From positions 539,027 to 603,026 of the forward strand of contig CAUYUJ010014271.1 of assembly GCA_963575745.1 (NCBI GenBank): DNA of 64,000 bases, given 5' to 3'. Shown here one piece after another: positions 33,161-42,620 of this stretch (within the stretch, counting starts at the first letter, position 1; every line of letters begins with the position of its first letter). The notes below the pieces were generated by a model. That model did no database searches. It saw only the letters and a program-made list of their open reading frames with translations, and was not told the DNA's origin. The translations under genes were made by a program, and so were the position numbers. This DNA comes from Prorocentrum cordatum (lineage: Eukaryota; Sar; Dinophyceae; Prorocentrales; Prorocentraceae).

Positions 33161-33470
33161 TCTTCGATGCGAGCGCGGCGCGGCAGGAGGCCAGACAAAA
33201 AAATGTTAAGAACCAGAAAACGGCCTTGGGCGCGGCGTCGGGCTGGAGATCCGTGGGCACGCGGACCAGGCGACTGCCGAGGGTGGCACGGGGTCTCCTC
33301 GCGGCGGAGCGCGGGGTCAGCGCAGCTTAGCACAGACCTGCATCTGCGACGATGTGATTGTTGTTCAACCCCGACGGTTCTCTTGCCGATTGGAACATGT
33401 AGACGCTTGCGGCCCTGGGGGCCATCAATCATGGATCCAGGACGAACGCTTTCCCGTAGGGCAGGGGTCC
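33161..33470. other. Stretch without a supported gene
   Basis: Only the weak hydrophobic minus frame noted for the possible exon upstream of the element at 32976-33160. Otherwise nothing. Confidence 0.35.
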
Positions 33471-33741
33471 TCCTCCTCCTCCTCCTCCTCCTCCTCCTCC
33501 TCCTCCTCCTCCTCCTCCTCCTCCTCCTCCTCCTCCTCCTCCTCCCTCCTCCTCCTCCTCCTCCTCCTCCTCCTCCTCCTCCTCCTCCTCTCCTCTCCTC
33601 CTCCTCCTCCTCCTCCTCCTCCTCCTCCTCCTCCTCCTCCTCCTCCTCCTCCTCCTCCTCCCTCCTCCTCCTCCCTCCGCCTCCTCCTCTCCTCCTCCTC
33701 CTCCTCCTCCTCCTCCTCCTCCTCCTCCTCCTCCTCCTTAC
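33471..33741 (+). repeat. (CTC)n tract, longest in the window
   Basis: About 270 bp of CTC, ending on the plus strand in CTCCTTACCAG before GAGACTGG, which is a canonical 3' splice site. This would make it an intron of a plus-strand gene, but no plus-strand gene is otherwise supported here. Confidence 0.8.
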
Positions 33742-34298
33742 CAGGAGACTGGAAGCACATGCGTGTGGACTCGCATGTGTAACATGCGAAGGCCGCGCGA
33801 TGGCTACACATGCGGAGGGCGGGCGGGCCCGGCCATGGAAGAGCCGAGCGCTGGACTGGCATGAGGCCACGGGTGCATCCGGCTCTCGCACTGGCCAGAT
33901 GTGTGCAGCGGTGGCGTTCTACACTCCTCCTGGGCCAACAAGATGCAGCTGCCAACACAGAAACGTCCGGAGGTCCGTGTGGAGTTCATGGGTCGGCGCT
34001 GGAGCCCCATCCCCTGGCCAGTGGAATCCAGTGGAGTGCAATGGGGCCCTGTGGAGTACCACGAGGTGCCTTGCTGTCGCATGACATGCGTCGAGTCCAG
34101 CGGGGCCGCATGGAGTCCAACAGTCGTGATGGTATTCCAGTGGGCAGGGGGCGGGCCCCCCGATGGCGGGTCGATCAGGGGCCCCCCGAGTGCCCGAGCC
34201 GAGCAGGAGACAGATCCGCCCACGCGGAGGGACCTCGCAAAACCGCCCCGGAAGGAGATCGGGGAGGGGGGCGGAGCAGAAAACGGAGAACTTGAGGG
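33742..34298. other. Stretch without a supported gene
   Basis: Rich in GTGGA(G/A)T-type phrases (33975-34110: loose repeats of ATCCAGTGGAGT). No gene recognised. Confidence 0.4.
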
Positions 34299-34520
34299 AG
34301 GAGGAGGGGGAGGAGGAGGAGGAGGAGGAGGAGGAGGAGGAGGAGGAGGAGGAGGAGGAGGAGGGGGAGGAGGAGGAGGAGGAGGAGGAGGAGGAGGAGG
34401 AGGAGGAGGAGGAGGAGCACTCCAGGGGGCACGGGGGACGGGGAGTGAGGAGGAGGAGGAGAGGGAGGAGGAGGAGGAGGAGGAGGAGGAGGAGGAGGAG
34501 GAGGAGGAGGAGGAGGAGGA
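34299..34520. repeat. Two adjacent (GGA)n tracts
   Basis: 34299-34416 and 34448-34520, separated by a short GC-rich spacer. Confidence 0.9.
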
Positions 34521-35029
34521 GCCGCAAGAGCCCGCGGAGATACACAGGAGCTCGAATAGAGGCGCCAGGAACAGCCCGATAAGGACAACATCGTCAGAAC
34601 CCTGTGCTTTGCTATGACGTTTGCTTGTTAGGGGCTTCTGGTAAATAAGACTCGAAGAGTGGTGCAGGGGCATCCGGCACGGCCGCTGGTGGCCCGAAGG
34701 AAGGTCAAGATCAGCCCACAAAGAGCAGCGAGAGGCCCCCCAAACAGGCACAGTAGGCTCCCCGAGAGGTCTCTGAGAGGGCCTGTTGGCGTTCGGAAGC
34801 CGAGCACGTGAAAGGGGTGTCGTTTTGGCACGGAAGTGGTGGCCAGAAAGCGCCCCGGCCGCAGCACGGGCTCTCGGGACGGCGGCATGAGCTCGATTAT
34901 TGAATCGCTTCGCTCATTCCGCTGGCCCGTATTGTACCATCGCTGGCGTTTGCCTGCGCTTTCGCGACCCATGCAGCGCCGCTGGGAGGTTATCGTTTTC
35001 CGAAGGCGGTGCGACAGCAGGCATGGGGT

Positions 35030-35610
35030 CTCTTCAGAAAGCTCTCAGGGGTCTCTGGGGGGCAGTTTGGAAACCTTTTGGCGGCCTCTTGGGGGCCTCC
35101 AGGGGGCCCCTTGGGGGTCTCTTAGGCGGCCTCGTGAGGCCACCGGAGTGCATCTTGGGGGCCTGCTGGGGCCTTTTGGGGGGCCTCATGGGGGCCTCTT
35201 GGGGCCTCCCGGGGGCTTATTAGGGTCGAGGGCTCGAGATGTACTTTCGGGTCCCTCGTCTGGGCTCTCTCTTAGAGCCGTCTTGAGTCCCTTGGGCCGT
35301 TTTGGAGGCCGATGCCTCTTGGGCTAACGTGGGGCGATCATGGGGGCCTCTGTGGCGTTCTTGGAGTGTCGGGAAGCCGAAAAGGCGAGAATGCCCAAAT
35401 CCTTCAAGAACCTAGCACAACCGATGAGGTTTGCCTCTTGGGCACTCTTGGGCGTCTTGGAGGACTCTTTGGCCGTCTGGAGGCCATCTTAGGCGTCTTG
35501 GAACGATCATTGGGCGTCTCGGAACCCTCTTGGACCGTATGGGGGGCCTCTTGGGGCCCTCTGGGACGATCCTGAGAGCCTTGAAGACGGGCCCCAAGAA
35601 TGCCGGCATT
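35030..35610. repeat. Degenerate 10-12 bp tandem repeat (CTTGGGGGCCT type)
   Basis: GGCCTCTTGG, GGGCCTC and related words recur with a period near 10-12 bp over almost 600 bp. Similar words in the opposite sense fill 46010-46300 (inside an intron) and 49268-49370. Confidence 0.7.
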
Positions 35611-35798
35611 CTTGAGCAGCAGTGCCCGAGGTACTTTTGGACTGGGGACCCCCAGGGGCCGCCACGCGCGCGCGAACTAGAAACGTTCTCAACCTGTTGC
35701 CCGAGCTATTTGCGCGCCTCTGGTCCGTTGGGCTGGTGAATTCAAGCAAGGGCTGGCAAAAGCTGCCTCGTCGCAGCTCACAGCGCGAGCGCAGATTG

Positions 35799-35819
35799 CT
35801 TGAGTCACAATGGCTACAT
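35799..35819 (-). other. Degenerate spliced-leader relic without a recognised gene
   Basis: Minus strand GTAGCCATTGTGACTCAAG core; 17 of the last 21 dinoSL positions match. The sequence 3' of it (35798 down) has a short open frame (SCDEAAFASPCLN and so on) but no identified gene. Confidence 0.55.
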
Positions 35820-35995
35820 ATTGATTCTGGACCGATTTGGGTACATTTGGAGGCTTATGCGGGGCACGTTCAGATACACCTGGACACAGTGAGGTGCATG
35901 CTGCAACCTGATGGACAGCTGGGGGATTCACAATAGGACGGGGCACGCTCAGTGGGTGCATCTAGCCCGTACGTTGTTTAGAAAACCGAAAAAAC

Positions 35996-36165
35996 TGCAT
36001 AAACATAGAGGTTCGCAGGTCCACGCGAATTGTTTGTCGGCGCTGGACCCCCGTCGGCTGGCGCGCGAACCGACGCGGGCGCTAGGGGGGTCTAGCGCCG
36101 ACCCAAGAAATTCGCGCACACTTCCGACAAAGTATGACTATGTCGCTTCTGTTCCGCGATCAAAT
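35996..36165 (-). mobile_element. Fold-back element family I
   Basis: Left arm GCATAAACATAG, CGCGAATTGTTTGTCGGCG, CTGGACCCCCG; right arm GGGGGGTCTAGCGCCGACC, CAAGAAATTCGCG. Central GGCGCGCG. More diverged than other copies. Confidence 0.65.
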
Positions 36166-36169
36166 ACGA

Positions 36170-36596
36170 TACGGAAAATTTGGCGGCGCGCACAAGTGTG
36201 TGACGCGAAGAGGGGCCCGCACGATGCCACAGAGCACATATAGTCAGCCCAACCCCGACAAAGGCCGCTCTTGGGAACAACGTTCGCGGCCACGCCGACA
36301 GCGAGTCCAGTTCAAAACGAACAGGAACTAACGGCTGTCGTTCTTTGCCACCGGTCAGTCCGTACCCACTTCGACCCTTCAGATTCGGGGGAGGCGCGGG
36401 CCTTCTTAGCATGGCCCTGGGATCTTTAAGAATGCTTCTTGGGAAACTGCCCCCTTCGCACCATCCCACCACCCCTGCGCTTGGCATGACTTGTAAGCGG
36501 GTCCTGAGGGAAACGGGTCCTGGACCCCCAGGCCTTCCCCTGCGACCACCTCTTCACCCTGAGTTATCTTGTTCCCATCGTACTTAAGGACCACAT
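36170..36596. other. Stretch without a supported gene
   Basis: No domain, repeat or exon border recognised. Confidence 0.4.
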
Positions 36597-36950
36597 CTCA
36601 GAAATTATCTCGAGCACCCAGAAAGGTGTCGAAACAGTGTCGAAAGAGTATCGCTGCCCAGTGCCCGACACGTGAAAAACCTCCAGTTTCGGTACTTTCT
36701 CGTTGCTCGAAATTCTTTCTGGCGATCAAGGCTAAAGTACACGTCGTTCATTTCTCATCGTGCTCAAATTCTAATTGTGCTCGTTCCCAGTTGTTCCTGG
36801 CCCCTAGTGGCCAGGAAGGGGCCCAGGATAGAAGAATCAGAAATGAAAGGATCTGGGCCCCCCAAAAATCAAAAGAACTTCCGAGGAATTAGAAGTGATC
36901 TTTGTGCAGGTTGTGTAGGTTGGAGCATCATAAACCCTGAGTCGGTTCCT
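36597..36950. mobile_element. Family IV repeat interrupted by a nested family V element
   Basis: Outer part (GAAATTATCTCGAGCACCC, GTGTCGAAACAGTGTCGAAA, GCCCGACACGTG, TTTCGGTACTTTC, GCTCGAAATTCTTTCTGG, GATCAAGGCTAAAGTA) matches 43367-43540 throughout. At 36739 it is broken by about 178 bp of family V and resumes with GTTGGAGCATCATAA. Confidence 0.8.
36740..36918. mobile_element. Family V element nested in family IV
   Basis: ACGTCGTTCATTTCT, GTTGTTCCTGGC, AGTGGCCAGGAAGGGGCCC, AGGATAGAAGAAT, AGAAATGAAAGGATCT match 38098-38270, where the family forms an intron. Only GTA or TA is duplicated at the borders. Confidence 0.75.
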
Positions 36951-37055
36951 GACGGTCCCCGGGCCTCGGGGAGGACCCCGGGAGCCAGACGGCGGCGAAA
37001 GAGCTCCACGATCCCTTGCCCGCAAGGACCCGCTCCGCTTCACTGCGGCTTGTGT

Positions 37056-37169
37056 TAACTCTCAGAAACATGCCCCACAATACAACACAAATGCTTCATA
37101 CATTGTCCCCTGGCTATCTTTTACTATTTTTGAATATGCCTCCTGTAGAGGGACACTCCCGACTTCAGA
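37056..37169 (-). mobile_element. Fold-back family II, partial copy
   Basis: Right half TTTGAATATGCCTCCTGTAG, AGGGACACTCCCGACTT is clear. The left end (GAAACATGCCCC) and the duplication are only approximate. Confidence 0.5.
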
Positions 37170-40100
37170 CCTGTGTGCGCCGCCCGAACAAAGGGGGCCG
37201 CAGCGCCAGCGCGCGGGGCTGCCACCCCGGCCGGCGAGGGGCGGCCCTCCTCGCGGCAGCATCCTGTCGCGGGCGCTCCTCCCTGGGCCAGCGCGGGCCA
37301 CAGCTCGGGGGGGCCCTGGGCGTCCGCCGCTGCGGGCCCCCGCCCCAGGCGACGTCGCGCCCTTTCGCCAGCGGCCCCCCGCGGCCCTCAGCACGGCGGC
37401 ATCTTGTAGCGGCTCCTCTTGGGCGCGGCGGCCCGGCCCAGCGCGGGCCACTGCTCGGGGTCCGGGGCGTGCGCCGCCGCCGCGGGCGCCTGCGGGGGCG
37501 GCTCCCGCCCGCCTGCCCCGGGCGGCCCGGCCGCCCGGGGCTCTGCGGGGGCCGCCGGCGGTGCCTCTGCAGCGGGCGGGCCGCGCCCGCTCGCCGCCGC
37601 CGCGCCGGGGGCCTCCGCCTCGGCCCGCCCGCCGCAGAGGCCTCCGCGGGGCCGGCCGCGCAGGGCCCGGGCGCGGCGGCGCCCGCGCGCAGGCCGCCGG
37701 GCGCGGCGGAGGCGGGCTGCCGCGAGCCGTGCGCCTTGCCCGCCGCGGCCTCGGGGCCGTCCGCGCCCATCGCTCGCGCTGCCGCCCTCTTAGGGGAGCA
37801 AGCCGAAGAAGCCGCCCTCGAGAGAAGCCGCCCTCGAGAGAGGCAGCCCGAGAAGCGGAGGCGTTCCCAGACCCCCCGCCCGGGGCCGGGAAAGAATCGC
37901 GACGGACGGCGTTGGGGCGATGTTCGGTCTCATCGCCAGGCCCAAGGGCCGTCAAAGAACGACTCAGGGTGCAGAACTCATGGCGTCGGGGGTCTGGGCA
38001 ACACGCAGCCCGTTGAGTGCAGCCGTTCCGCATGCGCACCCGAGGCACCGCACAGGGCAGGGCTGCGCACCGAACGCCTATAGGGCCGCTGGTGGCACAC
38101 GTCGTTCATTTCTGATCGTGCTCGTTTCTAATCGTCGTGCTCGTTTCCAATTGTTCCTGGCTTCCTAGTGGCCAGGAAGGGGCCCAGGATAGAAGAATTA
38201 GAAATGAAAGGATCTTGGCCTCCCAACAAAAATCGAAGAACTTTCGAAGAATTGTAAAATCAGCAACGTGCACCTGCATGCGCCAACTCTCGGGGTCGAG
38301 GCGGCCTCCTCCTGCCCCCCCTTGATCCTCGCGAGCCCGTCGCCCTGCGGGCGCCCGCCCTCGGCGACCTCCGCGGCCTCGGCGCCCGCCGGCCCGGCCG
38401 CGGCGGCGCGGCCGTGGCCCGCGGCAGGGGCGCCGCCGGCTGGCCCGCCGCTGCCGGGCGCGCCTCCGGCGGCCGGCGCCTGCGCGGCCTCGGGGGCGGC
38501 CGCGGCGGCGCGGCCGCGGCCGGCGGCGGGAGGGCCGCCAGCCTCCGGGCTGCCGCCGGCCGCGCCTGCCAGGGCCAGCGGCCCCTGCGCAGCGGCGGCC
38601 CAGGGCGCCTCGGCCCTGCCCGCGGGCGGAGAGCGCATCCGCATAACATCCGCGGCCTCGCGGGCCGGGGCCCTGGGCCGCGACCCCGCGGCGATACACG
38701 GCGCGCTGTTGTCGCGGGTGCCTCGCGCGGAGCGTGGCCGTGCGACCGCGTGTCCGCGGGATCGCGCCCAAGAATCCGGACCACGAGGGCGTGGATATGG
38801 ACGCGAGTTCGCCTCTCGTGACCTGCCATGAGTCGGAGCTGGCATCCGTGGGGCACCGAGTCCTCCGGGTCTGGGCCCTGCCCGAGAGGGCTGGCCCGAC
38901 CTCGACGAGGAATGCCTCCCGACACAGCTCGATGCCTCTCGAACCTGCGCCAGCGCTGTGCTGGAGTCGTTTCCAGGGTCCTGGAGCGACTGGATCAGCG
39001 ACAGTGCTGCCCGCCGCCACTTGTTGTACCCGATGGAGCCGAAGCGGATCAGCTGCTCCACCGCCGGCAGCAGCGAGTTCCGCTCGTGGGCCATGAGCAA
39101 ATCTGCCACCACCACGTTCGAGTGCTGCAGGCCCCCCGGCAGCTTGATCAGCACCTGGCTGTGCGCCACAGCTCCTAGAAGGTCCCTGATCGCAGTCTCC
39201 ACGTCCTGGAGGAGGAGGGAGGAGGAGGAGGAGGAGGAGGAGGAGGAGGAGGAGGAGGAGGAGGAGGAGGAGGAGGAGGAGGGGGAGGAGGGGGAGGAGT
39301 AGGAGGAGGAGGAGGAGTAGGAGTAGGAGTAGGAGTAGAGAGTAGGAGTAGGAGTAGAGGAGGAGGAGGAGGAGGAGGAGGAGGAGGAGGAAGGGGAGGA
39401 GGAGGAGGAGGAGACGTCCTGCGACATGCCGGAGGGCCCGCCGAGCACCACGACCACAGAGTCCACCTGAGGCCCTGGGGCGACCCCGTTGTTCTCTAGC
39501 ATTAAGTCGGGCGTGTCCCCCCACAGGGGGATTTTCAACGAAAAATGATAAATACTCCAAAAATATTCAAAAGATGCCAAAAAATACTCAAAAATGATCC
39601 CCAGACTATTTTTTGACTATGTTTGAATATTCCCCCTGTAGAGGGACGGGCCCGACTTAACTCTAGCAGGAGCAGCTCGTCCCCATCGCGGTCCAGCACC
39701 AGAGCAAGCATGCGACCACCAGCAGCGTCCGCTTCCTCCCGGATGCGGTGCAGATCGGCCTCGAGCCAGTCCCAGGGCCCGGGAGCACCAGACCCCTCGA
39801 AGGACGTGCACTCCACGCCGCACTCCTCCGCGAACTCCTCGCCCGTGCTAACGCGGAGGGCGGCCCCAAGCACGGTCGCCTCCGTGAGAGCCTTGGTGTT
39901 CCGATGCTGAGGGGGCAAAACAACAGCATGGGCATAAGCTTTCGGAGGTCCGTGCGGATGTCTTGGATCGGCGCTGGACCCCCCTCCCTGGCGGGCGGAG
40001 CGCGCCAAGCCATGGGGACACAAAAAGCTACCAATTCCGCTGCTCCCTGACCTCTTCAGGGGTGCGCTATAACCAACGTGCCGAGGAGAATCCAGCCATG

Positions 40101-40420
40101 GCGATGGGGGATCTCCAGGACGAGTAGCAGTATCCGTATATGTTCGTCCCCTGGGGCCAGTGGCGGCGCCATGGGCGCTAGGCAGGTGGGCCCAGCGCCG
40201 ATCCAAGAACCTCGCGCGGATCACTGACGATTGATGCCAATGCCACCCTTCCTCTCCCTCGGGATACACAAGCCAGCTGCCGAAGTGCTGCAGATTGTAC
40301 TTGATGGCCATGCACCGGAGGCGACGATAGGGGCGAACAGCCCAGGGGCATATACATGTCGCGCGGGCCAACACCCCCGACGTCGGCGCCGTTCGCAGGG
40401 GCGACTGCGGGGAACATGAA
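37170..40420 (-). CDS. Multi-exon gene of unknown function, with introners as introns
   Basis: Exons: about 40420-40225 (ends WHWHQSS), 39906-39661 (82 codons), 39493-39419 (25 codons), 39205-38274, then from 38088 down into Ala/Gly/Pro-rich sequence with no fixed end. Joined, the frame stays open and the protein runs LALVLDRDGDELLLLE / NNGVAPGPQVDSVVVVLGG / DVETAIRDLLG / LIKLPGGLQHSNVVVADLL / AVEQLIRFGSIGYNKW. The last two exons turn into a long Ala-rich, probably disordered tail. The LGGPSG loop after a beta strand and the following helix order loosely recall SPOUT RNA methyltransferases; that is a guess. The 5' end is not found. Introns: 39907-40224 (family I, GT-AG), 39502-39660 (family II), 39206-39418 ((CTC)n) and 38089-38273 (family V, GT-AG). 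Confidence 0.6.
38089..38273 (-). mobile_element. Intron formed by a family V element (185 bp, GT-AG)
   Basis: Minus strand: donor GCATGCAG/GTGCACG at 38273, acceptor GTGTGCCACCAG at 38089. The intron body is family V, as nested at 36740-36918. The frame stays open across the junction (phase 2). Confidence 0.65.
39206..39418 (-). repeat. (CTC)n intron flanked by an exact 8-bp direct repeat
   Basis: On the minus strand CAGGACGT stands at both borders: ATGTCGCAGGACGTCTCC at one end and CTCCTCCAGGACGTGGAG at the other. All between is CTC-type triplet. Splicing after CAG at both sites restores DVETAIRD and would use a GA donor, known in dinoflagellates. The length, 213 bp, is divisible by three, so an unspliced message would stay in frame with a Ser run. 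Confidence 0.75.
39502..39660 (-). mobile_element. Fold-back family II element as intron, with exact 8-bp target duplication
   Basis: Terminal inverted repeats TTAAGTCGGGC / GCCCGACTTAA, 159 bp long, between two copies of CTCTAGCA (39494-39501 and 39661-39668). Removal of the element plus one duplicate joins LLLLE to NNGVAPG in frame. On the minus strand the duplicate ends in GAG, giving the AG acceptor. The donor is not canonical: TTAAGT follows the duplicate, or GTTAAGT one base earlier, which would shift the frame. Confidence 0.85.
39907..40224 (-). mobile_element. Family I fold-back element as a 318-bp GT-AG intron
   Basis: Donor TCGTCA/GTGATCC at 40224, acceptor TTGTTTTGCCCCCTCAG at 39907. 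The two arms (GATCCGCGCGAGG, TTGGATCGGCGCTGGGCCC at one end; GGTCCAGCGCCGATCC, AAGACATCCGCACGG at the other) lie at the ends, with about 150 bp of extra sequence between. Phase 0 on both sides. Confidence 0.8.
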
Positions 40421-42000
40421 AAGGTTGGAGCCCCTTCAGGGCCCGAGATCCGGCCCACATCAGCGCGTTCCTCCCCGGGCGCCGACCGCACATCCACAAA
40501 GAAGGGCCGCGAGGGGGGCATGACCTCAGCGCGCAGGCCGCTACTGCCGCATCGCGTTCAGCCATCGGGGGCCCCAGCGGCCCAGCTCCGGAGGTCCCTC
40601 CGGCGAAGGGTCGCTCTTGCGCGCAGTCGACCGGGGGCGCCGATGGGCCAGTGTCGTCGGCGAGGCGCCCCAGCGAAGGCGCGCAGTGCCCACCCGAAGG
40701 GCTACGGTCGCGGACCTTTGCTCAGGGTGCCGCAGCGGCGGCCGAGGCGACACGCTATGCCATGCAAGCTGATAGCTGATGACTGGCGCGGCGCTCCGCG
40801 GGCCAGGAGGAGGCTGCGAACGGCTCGGGGCGTTGACGCTTGGGGACCGGGGGCGTGGTTCGAGTGCCGCGCCAGAGCGTGGTGGGCCAGATCTGGCGCA
40901 GCGACACGCTGAGCAGACTTCCGTGACCGTGGTCGGGGGCGCCGATGCTGCCAGTCCGTGTCCTCGGCGAGGCGCCCCCGCGGGTGCGCGACGCTGCGCG
41001 CCATCATGCCTGCCCCCTGGGCTCACTGCTCGCCCCCGTCGCCGCCCAGCCGGCCATGCAGGGCGACAGGCACACGAAGGCGGCCACCTCCTGGCGGAAG
41101 ATCGCGCCCTCCTTGCCGCAGGACCGGATGCACGCCTGGAGGTTGTCCGTCCGGTAGCGCCACGGGCGGCTGACGCCGCGGCACTGCCTTCCCCGAGGGA
41201 GCGCGAACTCAGAGGGGGGAAGGCACTGCTACCGCTGCCCGCCCTGCCAAGACAAAAAACCTCGAACTTCTTGTCAGAACGAGGCCCGGGAGAGATCCGG
41301 GGAACAACGGCATCGGCGCTCACCCGGACCTCTGACGAGAGTTGCTTCCTCAATCCGGGCGCGTTTCCTCGAGTTCGGCCTCTGGGGACCACCAAAATGG
41401 ATCCGCGGCGAACATGTGGCCCTGCAGGGGGAAGGGGTCGGGACCTGCGCGGCCGCGGACTGAAAACAACGCATCAGCGGATATCTAGGAACGGCTCCTG
41501 AGGAAACAGCTCCTGGAGGCTTTTCGACGCTTGCGGGCTCCACGGGACGAGGGCCCTCCGCGGGCCCCAGGACCGTCAGCAAACGACTCAAGAGGAAGAA
41601 GAGCGGGTCCATGATCAGCGGCTTCAAGGATGGGGCCCTCAGTGATGGGGCCTCAGAATAGGAAAGGGATCCCGAGCTGAACCGTCTCTGCTTCACGCCA
41701 CTCGTCTGGGAAAACCAAAAGGTACCGACACGGCTGCTCCCCGGACCTCGTCTGGGGTGCGTTCTGACCAGGACTTCGAGGCGCATCCAGCGGTGGCGAC
41801 GAGGGCCTCCCAGGAGGCCGAACAAGGAGCAAACGGGCGGAGAGTGGCGGCATCGGTACCCGTTCCTCCTTCGATCGCCCTTAGAGCTCCATCCCTCAGG
41901 GGCCCCGGATCCTCCAGGATACCCGCTTTCCATTGAGCAGGGACCGACGGTCCCAGCATTCCAATAGGCCTACCACGAAATTTCGTAGAACCCCAAAATG
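40421..42000. other. Stretch without a supported gene
   Basis: GC-rich and open in many frames on both strands. None has domains or splice borders I can defend. The 5' exons of the 37-40 kb gene may lie here. Confidence 0.4.
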
Positions 42001-42014
42001 TTCTAAGAGCAAGA

Positions 42015-42100
42015 ACAATGTTCTCAGAGCATAAGCCCGATGTGTCAAAACAGGACAGCCCCGGCAAGAACCGCTCCGAGAACATCTCGTGCAGACCACA
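42015..42100. repeat. Dispersed repeat family X, two copies (also 42480-42560)
   Basis: AAAACAGGACAGCCC, CGGCAAGAACCGCTCCGAGA, ACATCTCGTG, ACAAGA here; AAAACCAGACAGGCCC, AGCCAGAAATGCTCTGAGA, ACATCTCGTG, ACAAAAG at 42485-42545. Confidence 0.65.
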
Positions 42101-42105
42101 AGACT

Positions 42106-42236
42106 GGCCATTGCTCGAACGTCCATTCCCCGTGTTTTTTTCGGTTTCGTGCGTGGCTCTTGCGCCAAATGATCGAGGATGCTCCTCGATGGTCCTCGCC
42201 AGAGGAAAAATGCACACGTCCGAGCGATGCCAAGAC
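42106..42236. mobile_element. Fold-back element family IX, copy 1
   Basis: Ends TGGCCATTGCTCGAACGTCC and ACGTCCGAGCGATGCCA are inverted. The interior TTTTTTTCGGTTTCGTGCGT and GATGCTCCTCGATGGTCCTC matches 61492-61620. Confidence 0.75.
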
Positions 42237-42620
42237 AGAGGCACGCCTGGACGCTCCGCCACTGCTTGAGACGCTTTCCTCGCGCGGCCCGCTCGCTCCG
42301 CTGCGCCCGGCCGCCTGCACAGGCTGGGGCCGCCGCCCGCGAAGCGCACGGCGCTGGGGTCGCCGCCCTCCCAGTACACGAAGTGGATGCGCGGGCCGCT
42401 GGTGGCGCCGCCCCTGCCGGGGTGGCGACGCAGGGGAGCAGACACAGGGGGACAGGAGCAGATCAGAACGGAGGCCCGAGGCGGTAAAACCAGACAGGCC
42501 CAGCCAGAAATGCTCTGAGAACATCTCGTGGAAACAACAAAAGGCTCTGAGGACATCGGGCGGTAGGCTTACAGGCACGCCAGGAGGCTTCCCCACTGCT
42601 TAAGCATGGGGGCCCAAGCA

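Noticed and set aside
33133-34751. Several frames of 200-315 codons with Arg, Glu, Pro, Ser or Leu runs
   Set aside because: Direct translations of (CTC/GGA)n in all frames.
37016-38083. 355-codon plus frame
   Set aside because: Extremely Ala/Arg/Gly-rich antisense of a GC-rich minus-strand region; no start context or domain.
40541-41501. Overlapping frames of 240-284 codons on both strands
   Set aside because: Both strands are equally open because of GC content; no domain recognised on either.
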